Positions 1-5,321 of a stretch of 8,265 nt of DNA are shown in pieces (the first letter of the stretch is position 1; every line of letters begins with the position of its first letter). The position numbers and the translations under genes were made by a program. This DNA is from Ruminococcus sp. GTDB lineage: Bacteria; Bacillota; Clostridia; Oscillospirales; Ruminococcaceae. The stretch spans positions 1 to 8,265 of the forward strand of contig NZ_DXUU01000075.1 of assembly GCF_019417665.1 (NCBI RefSeq), given 5' to 3'. A model generated the notes under the pieces. That model searched no databases. It worked only from the letters and a program-made list of their open reading frames with translations, and was not told the origin of the DNA.

Positions 1-73
1 CGACAAAATTATGCTCGAAAATCCGCACATAAAAAGATACTGAACAGGCTCTTACGCTTTCCTCGTCTGCCAT
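1..73 (-). CDS. Start of an unidentified phage gene, truncated by the window edge
   Basis: An ATG at 73 is preceded by a strong Shine-Dalgarno site (GGAGG, about 80-84), so a real gene very probably begins here and runs off the window at position 1. The first residues read MADEESVRACSV. By position after portal and minor capsid genes, a capsid scaffolding protein would be expected, and the acidic MADEES start would suit one. The following residues (CSVSFYVRIFEHNF) are not acidic or helical as scaffolds usually are. The reading frame may therefore be interrupted shortly after its start, for example by an inserted element. With only 24 codons visible, the product cannot be named. Confidence 0.5.
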   Translation of the reverse strand, partial: MADEESVRACSVSFYVRIFEHNFV

Positions 74-96
74 TCAAACCACCTCCTACAGGGCAG

Positions 97-126
97 AAAA
101 ATAGCGCCCGGATTGCTCTGGACGCT
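97..126 (-). terminator. Second intrinsic terminator-like hairpin after the YjcQ-like gene
   Basis: On the minus strand AGCGTCC (126-120) can pair with GGGCGCT (109-103), a 7-bp stem with one G-U pair and a 10-nt loop, followed by ATTTTT. It follows the hairpin at 141-166 and precedes the ribosome binding site of the gene starting at 73. It is weaker than the first hairpin because its loop is large and its T run short. Confidence 0.45.
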
Positions 127-140
127 GGGTTTTGGGTATG

Positions 141-166
141 AAAAAAGCGCACCTGGTGGTACGCTT
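141..166 (-). terminator. Intrinsic terminator downstream of the YjcQ-like gene
   Basis: On the minus strand AAGCGTACC (166-158) pairs with GGTGCGCTT (153-145) across the 4-nt loop ACCA, a 9-bp stem with one G-U pair. The T run formed by 146-141 follows at once. It starts only a few bases after the stop codon of the YjcQ-like gene, and is a good Rho-independent terminator for the terminase-portal-minor capsid transcript. Confidence 0.75.
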
Positions 167-172
167 AATCAA

Positions 173-499
173 TTATAAACCTGGAATAAAGTCCTTTGCT
201 TCTTTGATAAAATCTTTTGCTTTGCTCATCAATGAATTTTCTTCGAGATATTCAAGTCCTTTTAATGTGATTGTTGTGTTAGGCAAAATTTGAACTGTCG
301 GAAACGCTTCACCAACATATGTTTTCACATGAAGATTTTCGATATATCCTGCTTTGTACAATTGTATCAGCAGTTTATCTCTTCGGCTTTCCGTGATTTT
401 TAGATGCTCTGCCGAAATAGCATCAGCATCAAATCCATCTGAATCCATAGCTGCTTCCAATGCCTTCAGGATTCTGTATACAATTGTGAAATTGTTCAT
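173..499 (-). CDS. YjcQ-like phage protein, predicted winged-helix
   Basis: This 108-residue protein resembles the YjcQ family (Pfam PF09639 by recollection), small winged-helix-like proteins common in Bacillota prophages and often found near minor capsid genes. Supporting features are the N-terminal helix RILKALEA, a central segment RRDKLLIQLYKAGYIENL that looks like the recognition-helix region of a winged helix, a TLKGLEYLEEN segment, and a C-terminal amphipathic tail (KAKDFIKEAKDFIPGL) typical of the family. The start at 499 follows an AAGGAGG site about 10-11 bases upstream. It lies 29 bases after the putative immunity gene and shares its AT-rich composition, so it may have travelled with that cassette. 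Its molecular role is unknown. A DNA-binding or regulatory role is only inference from the fold. Confidence 0.7.
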   Translation of the reverse strand: MNNFTIVYRILKALEAAMDSDGFDADAISAEHLKITESRRDKLLIQLYKAGYIENLHVKTYVGEAFPTVQILPNTTITLKGLEYLEENSLMSKAKDFIKEAKDFIPGL

Positions 500-528
500 T
501 GTGCAAAGTGCGCCTCCTTATGATGGAT

Positions 529-762
529 TTAATTAAAATATCTTTCGATATCAACATCTGATTCTATGCTCACACCAAAATCAACACTGTTTCTTACTTT
601 TATCTTTTTTCCATTTGGCAAAGTATAAATTTGTAACTGTGATCCATCTACATCACTTAATGAATCTCCATTAGTGATATTAGGAATGTGTTGTTCTATC
701 GCAGAGCATTGCCTTGAAAAAATATTTTTATCATAAATGTTGCAAATTTTATATTCAAACAT
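529..762 (-). CDS. Small hypothetical protein, candidate immunity protein for the adjacent toxin domain
   Basis: This 77-residue acidic protein begins MFEYKICNIYDKNIF and contains a DVDGSQLQIYTL segment, then KKIKVRNS, then a C-terminal SIESDVDIERYF. I chose the ATG at 762 because GGGGTG sits about 6 bases upstream. A GTG at 771 overlapping the previous stop is the alternative (80 residues). The gene starts 5 bases after the minor capsid stop codon and shares its AT-rich 3' composition. A small acidic gene placed directly downstream of a variable C-terminal domain is the usual layout of a polymorphic toxin and its immunity protein. The pattern DVDGS..QIY...GK.I.V.N....V.I.S...IE.YF reminds me of immunity-type proteins beside such toxins, but that is recollection and not a database match. 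Function is inferred. Confidence 0.6.
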   Translation of the reverse strand: MFEYKICNIYDKNIFSRQCSAIEQHIPNITNGDSLSDVDGSQLQIYTLPNGKKIKVRNSVDFGVSIESDVDIERYFN

Positions 763-767
763 TCCAA

Positions 768-2339
768 TCACCCCAATCCAAACTTTTTATTTACTTCTTT
801 ATTTGGACGCATTGAGCTATCAACAATAGCTTTATAAACATCTTCTTCGTTGTCGTATATTTGACTGTATTTTTCAAAATAATACGAGAAATCGTGAAGT
901 GGAAAATCTTGATCAAGCCATTTTCTCTTTTCTTGATCTTCCATAAGCTCTCGTGCCTGGAATTTGTACTGGTTCCGTAACATATGAGCTTGTTTTGCCT
1001 GCTCTTTAATTGGTTTACTTGTATCAATATGCCTATATATTTCTTTGTCATGTGCATCATACCATTTACGCACATCAAGATCAGACATTTTTCCTCTCAT
1101 GTGTATTATATCATTGTAATCTTTGTGTGTCAAGTCATTTTTCGCCGCATGCACAGCCTTCTGCGCCTCACTCTTCCCGAATCCTGCGACCTGTTCACGG
1201 AACGTATCACGCCGTCGCCCGGTCTGCCGGCAGAAGTCGTTCAGAATCCGCTCAGAATCTTTCAGTTTCGCCGCTGTGACCATGTACTCGGTTTGCAGCA
1301 CCATCCGGGTGTCCTCGTCCGGTGCGTTGTCCATAGCCGTCTGCGCCGCCAGCGTGCGCCGTTTCAGCGCACGGACTTTCCGCTCTGCCGTGCGCTGCAT
1401 CTGGCTGACCTCATACTCCGTGTACTTCTTGCCGTTGTATGGGATGCTCTTTTCGTCCAGCTTTTTCAGCTCTGCCTGCGTGTAGTTCGGTGTGGAAAGC
1501 CCCGGATAATACGGATGCCAGTTGTGCCGACAGTTCCAGCCCTTAAAGCCATCGCCTTTGCCGTAGCCGATCTCGTGCAGCGTGAATACTTTCAGCCCGT
1601 CAATGACCTTTTCCTTGCCGTTTCCACGGATGCGCACAAGCTGCCCCTGCCATTTCGCATGGTCCGGACGTGCGCCGGAATGGGCTGTCAGCTCCATGTA
1701 ATCACACCCGGAATCCTCTGCACGCTTTTTTGCCACTGCCGCCGCAGTCTGTCCAACGCCAGTCAGCACACACCGCCGCACCGCAACGTCAATGCGGTCA
1801 CGGTGCCCGGTTGGGTAGGTGACATAGGCGCCGCTGTCTGCCAGATTTTTCACCGCCATGCGGATGGCTTGCTGGTAGCTGAACGCACCGCTGGACACCT
1901 GCATATACGCCCGGTCACAGGCGGCAATAAAGGCTTTTTGCGTGGTGCTTGCTGTGGTGCTGACCAGATTATTCATGGTACCAAGCGTCTTTTTATACCC
2001 GGCTTCCAGCACCTGCTTCATGCCGCTGTCCTGCCGGATATCCACCGGAGCTTCTCCGGCTTCTTCGTGAATTTCGTTGTCGATCTCCACTGTTTCCACA
2101 CCTGCGTCCTCAAACAACGCCTTGACCTGTTCCACGCTGGCATCGGTACGCTGCGCAATCATGGCAATGATATCATCATACAGCAGTCCGGCGGTCTGCA
2201 AAACCTGTGCCTGATATGCCGTAGATTCCGACACAAAGCCCATTTTCAGCATACGCAGCACCATGTCTGCAATGATATCATCCTCAAGCTTCTGGTACAG
2301 CGCAAGCAGCTGCGAGACATCCGGTTCATAGTTCTGCAT
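768..2339 (-). CDS. Phage minor capsid protein (Phage_min_cap2/MuF-like) with a putative C-terminal toxin domain
   Basis: This 523-residue protein has two parts. Residues ~1-395 resemble the phage minor capsid protein 2 family (PF06152), related in role to MuF/SPP1 gp7, which is packaged near the portal. The diagnostic parts are HSGARPDH (220-226 region), WQG (230-232) and the Cys/His/aromatic-rich WNCRHNWHPYYPG (268-280), followed by a long basic helical stretch (310-375). Residues ~401-523 look like a separate domain: it contains RNQYKFQARELM (455-466), many charged and aromatic residues, and ends VNKKFGLG. Its DNA is clearly more AT-rich than the rest of the gene. MuF-type proteins of temperate phages are known to carry exchangeable C-terminal toxins, so I infer a toxin domain. 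Its activity is not identifiable by eye. The start overlaps the portal stop (TAATG). A small candidate immunity gene follows. Confidence 0.85.
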   Translation of the reverse strand: MQNYEPDVSQLLALYQKLEDDIIADMVLRMLKMGFVSESTAYQAQVLQTAGLLYDDIIAMIAQRTDASVEQVKALFEDAGVETVEIDNEIHEEAGEAPVDIRQDSGMKQVLEAGYKKTLGTMNNLVSTTASTTQKAFIAACDRAYMQVSSGAFSYQQAIRMAVKNLADSGAYVTYPTGHRDRIDVAVRRCVLTGVGQTAAAVAKKRAEDSGCDYMELTAHSGARPDHAKWQGQLVRIRGNGKEKVIDGLKVFTLHEIGYGKGDGFKGWNCRHNWHPYYPGLSTPNYTQAELKKLDEKSIPYNGKKYTEYEVSQMQRTAERKVRALKRRTLAAQTAMDNAPDEDTRMVLQTEYMVTAAKLKDSERILNDFCRQTGRRRDTFREQVAGFGKSEAQKAVHAAKNDLTHKDYNDIIHMRGKMSDLDVRKWYDAHDKEIYRHIDTSKPIKEQAKQAHMLRNQYKFQARELMEDQEKRKWLDQDFPLHDFSYYFEKYSQIYDNEEDVYKAIVDSSMRPNKEVNKKFGLG

Positions 2340-3676
2340 TATGTCTCACTCCCGGAAAACAGTCCGCCGTCGTCCTCCTGTTTCGGCAGATATTCCGACG
2401 CTTTTTCCGCATCACAGCCAAAGTACCACATGACAAACTGTTCCTTGCTGTACAGCCCGGCGCTGACCATCTGCATCCGCCGCTGGAATTCCTTGTCCGC
2501 ATCCTCCAGGACACCGTCCCCGAAGGTGCAGGAAAGCTCTGCCTGTTCCTGTGTCCTGTTGGCGTAATAGTCCCGGTAGTACTGCATCCCGTAGACAAGA
2601 TCGTCCAGCGCTGTCCGCAGATTCGCCTGAATATCGCCGACACGGACAAAGCTGCGCTGCTTTGATGCCCGGACTTCCTCTGCGGTTTTTTCCACATCCG
2701 AAACCTCGGAAAATGTGCCGTATGCAAGCCCCACTGCGCTCTCAATGCGCCGCAGCATCTGATTCAGCGAATTGAAATATGCCGTATCACGGATTTCCGG
2801 GGAGAATGTCTCCATAAATGGCTTGTTGTCCGCCGTCTGCACGATCTGATACATGCGCTCCCTGCCCTTTGGCAGAACAGGCTTTCCGCCAACATACCGG
2901 AACAGATCGGCGCTTGCATTGACCGCACGCTCTGAGGATTCCAACTCCCAGAGCGTGCGCTCCCACTGCACATCTGCATCACGGATAAATCCCACTGCAT
3001 CCCCATAGACGGAAACGCCAAGGGGAGAAGTGGGGTCAATGTTGTTTGCATCCGGGTTCTGGAATACGGCGAACAATGGGCGCTGTACATTTTCATACAC
3101 CTTTTCCGGCAGAATATCCGCCCACTGCGGCACCTCGGCAAGGCTGCACTCTGTTCCCAGAATACCCGGCATACCGGACTTGAAACACCGCTGCCGGATG
3201 GTGTGGGTTCGCTTGTTCCTGTCGTAGGTGTGCTGCTCCAGTCTGGTGTAGTAGGTTTTTCCCACTGCGATCTCCTCCGGGCAGATCACGCCGTCACAGG
3301 TGCAATCCGTATAATTCACAGGCAAGTAGGCATTCTGCGGCACAATGTCCACCAGAACATCGCCGGCATAATACGGTTTCAACAGCAAGCCACCCATGGA
3401 AAGACCCATGTCCAGACAGCGCCGCAGCTTCGGCACCATCGCCTGGAATCCGCTGTTCAGTTCCGTGTCACTGACTTCTGCGGTGAATTCCGTTAAAGTC
3501 AGTCGTTTCAGCTCTCGTGCAATGGCAGCCGGCAGCCGCATGGGTCGTACACGCTTGTTCTGCCATGCAGCCTTATTTTCGTACATATCTTCCCACAGCT
3601 GCATCTTCTGCTGCATGTCGCCGCTGACAAGGCAGGGCACACCAATTGCCGCCGCAATGGCAGATGCATCGATCAT
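2339..3676 (-). CDS. Phage portal protein (SPP1 gp6/A118-like)
   Basis: This 445-residue protein is taken as the portal, the dodecameric ring at the capsid vertex through which DNA is packaged and to which the tail attaches. Evidence is its place directly after the large terminase, its length within the usual portal range, and portal-like sequence. The N-terminal part has LWEDMYENKAAWQNK and the strand-rich block GGLLLKPYYAGDVLVDIVPQNAYLPV. PLGVSVYGDA comes in the middle. The helical stem/crown region holds LNQMLRRIESAVGLAYGTF and EKTAEEVRASKQRSF, a typical portal signature. It ends in an acidic tail (EDDGGLFSGSET). The ATG follows the terminase stop by 3 bases with GGAGGG upstream, so translation is probably coupled. 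Its stop overlaps the minor capsid start by one base. The family assignment to A118/SPP1-type portals is by resemblance. Confidence 0.9.
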   Translation of the reverse strand: MIDASAIAAAIGVPCLVSGDMQQKMQLWEDMYENKAAWQNKRVRPMRLPAAIARELKRLTLTEFTAEVSDTELNSGFQAMVPKLRRCLDMGLSMGGLLLKPYYAGDVLVDIVPQNAYLPVNYTDCTCDGVICPEEIAVGKTYYTRLEQHTYDRNKRTHTIRQRCFKSGMPGILGTECSLAEVPQWADILPEKVYENVQRPLFAVFQNPDANNIDPTSPLGVSVYGDAVGFIRDADVQWERTLWELESSERAVNASADLFRYVGGKPVLPKGRERMYQIVQTADNKPFMETFSPEIRDTAYFNSLNQMLRRIESAVGLAYGTFSEVSDVEKTAEEVRASKQRSFVRVGDIQANLRTALDDLVYGMQYYRDYYANRTQEQAELSCTFGDGVLEDADKEFQRRMQMVSAGLYSKEQFVMWYFGCDAEKASEYLPKQEDDGGLFSGSET

Positions 3677-3679
3677 GTG

Positions 3680-4939
3680 TTATCCCTCCAATCTGATTTC
3701 CCGGAGTGTCTGCCGCATTGCCGTTCTAACGAAATACCGGGTGTCGTCCATGGCGTGGTCGTTCTCCTTGATCACTGCGTCAGTCTGTGCTTTTTCATCC
3801 CAGCAATACAGCCCGAATTCCCGGATGATGTCTTCGCAGCTCTCGTGGAACTGTAAATATCCCAAGTCCAGCAGGGTGGCAGTGTCCCGGATGCCGTCCA
3901 GCACAGCATTGTCCGCCTGCCGTACCCGGAACAGCTGGTGCCGCCGGATGCACTCAATGAACGATGCCGCAGACGGATCCACAAGCACATACTGTATCTG
4001 CTCCGCCAGATCTCCGGCAAGGCGTACCAGCTCTGCATAGTGTTCTTCATCGGTGCGGCGTGTCCCGGTCTCCCGGCTGTTCCAGTAATATTCCCGGATT
4101 CGCGTGGCTTTTCCGGTGTACCAATTCATCGCCCACAGTCCCATGCTGGTCGGGTTCACTGTACCATAGTCGCAGGAGATATAAAAGTCGCAGTCTTTCA
4201 TGTCAGGCAATTCATGCACCACGTGCTTTTCCTTGTCAAACATGGGGTAGACCAGACCTTCCGCCACGCACCACTCACCGAGAATATACCGGCGGTAGAA
4301 TACCCCGGAAAACATGGATTCTGACCGCCGTATCTTCTCTGGCGTCATGACCGGATTATCCTGCATGAGGAAGTGGATGTGCCGTGCGTCACTGCGTTCG
4401 CCCTTGTCGCACTTCTTCACCCACTGCTTGTAAAACCAATGCTCCGGGCTGTCCGGATTGCAGTTAAACCACAGCTTTGCGCCATCCACAGACAGGCTAC
4501 GTGCAATTGCCTGATTCACAAAGGATTCCGGCATGAGTGCTACTTCATCAAACAGCACGCCGGATAGTGTAAGCCCCTGCACCAGCTTATAGGATGCTTC
4601 ATCCTTGCCGCCAAACACGTGGAACCGGTTTGACGTGCCGTTCCCAGTGACCGTGAGAATGTGCTTGCTTCCCAGGTAGTGGAGTTGGAAATAGTGGGTG
4701 ATGTCCGCCATCTGCTCCAGCTCCATGATGATGTTCCGCTCTGCGGACTGTACCGTATTGCCGCAGATGGCAAACCGGGCATTCTGAAAGCTGGACATTG
4801 CCCAGAGGATAAAGCTGCACGCCATGGATGCTGTCTTGCCGGAGCGCACAGAGCCGTCACAGATCAGTGCATAGCTGCCCGGCTGGTAGCACCAGCGAAA
4901 GACCTGCTTTTGCTTTGCAGATAGTTTGGAAAATGTCAC
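3680..4939 (-). CDS. terL: Terminase large subunit (PBSX/Terminase_3 type)
   Basis: TerL is the ATP-driven motor and nuclease that packages DNA through the portal. From the GTG at 4939 it is 419 residues. The ATPase domain shows Walker A GSVRSGKT (29-36), Walker B VLFDE (catalytic pair D131, E132) and a coupling motif WFNCNP (157-162). The RNase H-like nuclease domain shows D257 in ISCDYG, D321 in VLVDPS and D398 in HAMDDTRY, the three acidic metal-binding positions of Terminase_3C-type nucleases. All key residues are present. I chose the GTG because GGAGG lies 7 bases upstream and the residues after it (TFSKLSAKQKQVF) are the usual terminase N-terminus. The frame stays open to an ATG at 5053, but that extension would be encoded by the terminator and the toxin promoter. 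No small terminase gene precedes it. Confidence 0.95.
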   Translation of the reverse strand: MTFSKLSAKQKQVFRWCYQPGSYALICDGSVRSGKTASMACSFILWAMSSFQNARFAICGNTVQSAERNIIMELEQMADITHYFQLHYLGSKHILTVTGNGTSNRFHVFGGKDEASYKLVQGLTLSGVLFDEVALMPESFVNQAIARSLSVDGAKLWFNCNPDSPEHWFYKQWVKKCDKGERSDARHIHFLMQDNPVMTPEKIRRSESMFSGVFYRRYILGEWCVAEGLVYPMFDKEKHVVHELPDMKDCDFYISCDYGTVNPTSMGLWAMNWYTGKATRIREYYWNSRETGTRRTDEEHYAELVRLAGDLAEQIQYVLVDPSAASFIECIRRHQLFRVRQADNAVLDGIRDTATLLDLGYLQFHESCEDIIREFGLYCWDEKAQTDAVIKENDHAMDDTRYFVRTAMRQTLREIRLEG

Positions 4940-4961
4940 TCCGTCACCTCCATACGGGCAT

Positions 4962-5002
4962 AAAAAATGCACCCCCGGTTTCCCGGAGATGCACGTTTTT
5001 TT
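4962..5002. terminator. Bidirectional terminator-like hairpin between terL and the type I toxin module
   Basis: TGCA (4968-4971) and CCGG (4975-4978) pair with CCGG (4983-4986) and TGCA (4990-4993). The interruption at 4972-4974/4987-4989 has a single C-G pair. A run of seven T follows on the plus strand (4996-5002) and a run of six T on the minus strand (4967-4962). It could end transcripts arriving from either side. On the minus strand it lies just upstream of the terL ribosome binding site, so it may act as an attenuator or leader hairpin for that gene. Confidence 0.6.
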
Positions 5003-5009
5003 GTTTTTC

Positions 5010-5038
5010 TTGACAATTTTTGCGAGATCTGGTATACT
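5010..5038 (+). promoter_or_regulatory. Sigma-70/SigA-type promoter of the toxin mRNA
   Basis: A perfect -35 TTGACA (5010-5015), a 17-base spacer and -10 TATACT (5033-5038, one mismatch to TATAAT) predict a plus-strand transcript starting near 5045. It is the only strong plus-strand promoter seen and reads directly into the small toxin gene. The transcript would have a leader of about 59 bases. Confidence 0.85.
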
Positions 5039-5076
5039 ACAGGAAGAGAGCATACCATAAACGGTAGGCGGTCAAT

Positions 5077-5098
5077 CCACGCTCCCGGAAGGGAGTGG
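5077..5098 (+). promoter_or_regulatory. Hairpin hiding the toxin ribosome binding site
   Basis: In the plus-strand RNA, CGCTCCC (5080-5086) can pair with GGGAGTG (5091-5097) across the GNRA-type loop GGAA. The stem buries the Shine-Dalgarno GGGAG (5091-5095), 8 bases before the toxin ATG at 5104. The antisense RNA carries the same CGCTCCC (5242-5236, minus strand) and could bind the same site in trans. This predicts translational control of the toxin. Confidence 0.6.
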
Positions 5099-5103
5099 TT
5101 GCT

Positions 5104-5187
5104 ATGACTTGGATGGAGTTTCTTACATTCCTCGAAGTTATTTTCCAGGCTATTATCATCCTGCAAAATTGCAATAAACGGAAATAA
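5104..5187 (+). CDS. TxpA/BsrG-like type I toxin peptide (Hol-Tox-like)
   Basis: This 27-residue peptide is encoded opposite to every other gene here. It starts MTWMEFLTFLEVIFQ, continues with the hydrophobic AIIIL, and ends in a basic polar tail (NCNKRK). This is the layout of membrane-acting type I toxins such as Bacillus TxpA and BsrG (BsrG starts MTVYESLMIM) and of Pfam Hol-Tox peptides: one membrane helix with a positive tail. It is slightly shorter than BsrG. The ATG at 5104 has GGGAG 8 bases upstream. A second in-frame ATG lies at 5113. It has its own consensus promoter and leader hairpin, and its stop codon lies within the left arm of the terminator. The facing antisense RNA gene supports the type I reading. 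Toxicity is inferred, not shown. Confidence 0.75.
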   Translation: MTWMEFLTFLEVIFQAIIILQNCNKRK

Positions 5188-5220
5188 CCGCCCTAGCCTC
5201 GCAAACTGAACGGTTATTTC
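5181..5220. terminator. Shared bidirectional terminator of toxin mRNA and antitoxin RNA
   Basis: GAAATAACCG (5181-5190) and CGGTTATTTC (5211-5220) form a perfect 10-bp stem with a 20-base loop. The A/T half of each arm supplies the T-rich 3' side in either direction. The stem is the same on both strands, so both convergent transcripts can end here and overlap over this interval, as in BsrG/SR4 and TxpA/RatA modules. Confidence 0.7.
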
Positions 5221-5267
5221 TATAATCTTCACTTGGGAGCGACCGTCTACTGGTATGCTCTTCCTTT
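5181..5267 (-). ncRNA. Antisense RNA antitoxin of the type I module
   Basis: A consensus minus-strand promoter (5302-5274) predicts a transcript starting near 5267 and ending at the shared hairpin, about 87 nt long. It has no credible coding frame. It is fully complementary to the toxin mRNA 3' end over 5181 to ~5221. Its 5' part carries CGCTCCC, able to pair over seven positions (one G-U) with GGGAGTG at the toxin Shine-Dalgarno. By analogy with RatA and SR4, it would block translation and promote decay of the toxin mRNA. No terminator separates the Gp15 gene stop (5322) from this promoter, so tail-operon transcription may also supply the RNA. Ends are predicted from the promoter and hairpin only. 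Confidence 0.7.
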
Positions 5268-5273
5268 ATTCTC

Positions 5274-5302
5274 ATTATACCCGATTCCACCCGGTTTGTC
5301 AA
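5274..5302 (-). promoter_or_regulatory. Perfect consensus promoter of the antisense RNA
   Basis: On the minus strand TTGACA (5302-5297), a 17-base spacer and TATAAT (5279-5274) match the SigA consensus at every position, predicting a start near 5267. It is stronger by sequence than the toxin promoter, as expected where the antitoxin RNA must be in excess. Confidence 0.9.
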
Positions 5303-5321
5303 GAGACAGACCGTATTTTTT

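Larger units (their letters stand above)
5041..5265. repeat. Imperfect inverted repeat forming the 5' ends of two convergent RNAs
   Basis: The left arm (5041-5086, plus strand) and right arm (5265-5236, minus strand) share AGGAAGAG, CATACCA, GTAG(G/A)CGGTC and CGCTCCC in the same order, with short insertions in the left arm. Because the arms are inverted on the DNA, both convergent transcripts begin with nearly the same sequence. The arms enclose the peptide gene and its terminator hairpin. Confidence 0.8.

Noticed and set aside
171..178. A TATAAT on the minus strand at the end of the YjcQ-like gene, considered as a promoter
   Set aside because: It overlaps the stop codon, no acceptable -35 lies 16-18 bases upstream, and a terminator follows directly.
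984..2567. A 527-codon open frame on the plus strand opposite the minor capsid and portal genes
   Set aside because: It is a mirror of strongly supported minus-strand genes, has no ribosome binding site, spans the boundary of two genes and reads as low-complexity Cys/His/Leu-rich sequence without any recognisable domain.
4940..5053. A 38-residue N-terminal extension of the terminase from an ATG at 5053
   Set aside because: The extension is encoded by the hairpin, T runs and plus-strand promoter of the toxin module, has no terminase similarity, and a GTG at 4939 has a well-placed GGAGG site.
4936..5232. A 98-codon minus-strand frame across the toxin island, considered as a small terminase subunit
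   Set aside because: It overlaps the antisense RNA and both hairpins, has no helix-turn-helix or terminase-like features and no convincing ribosome binding site.
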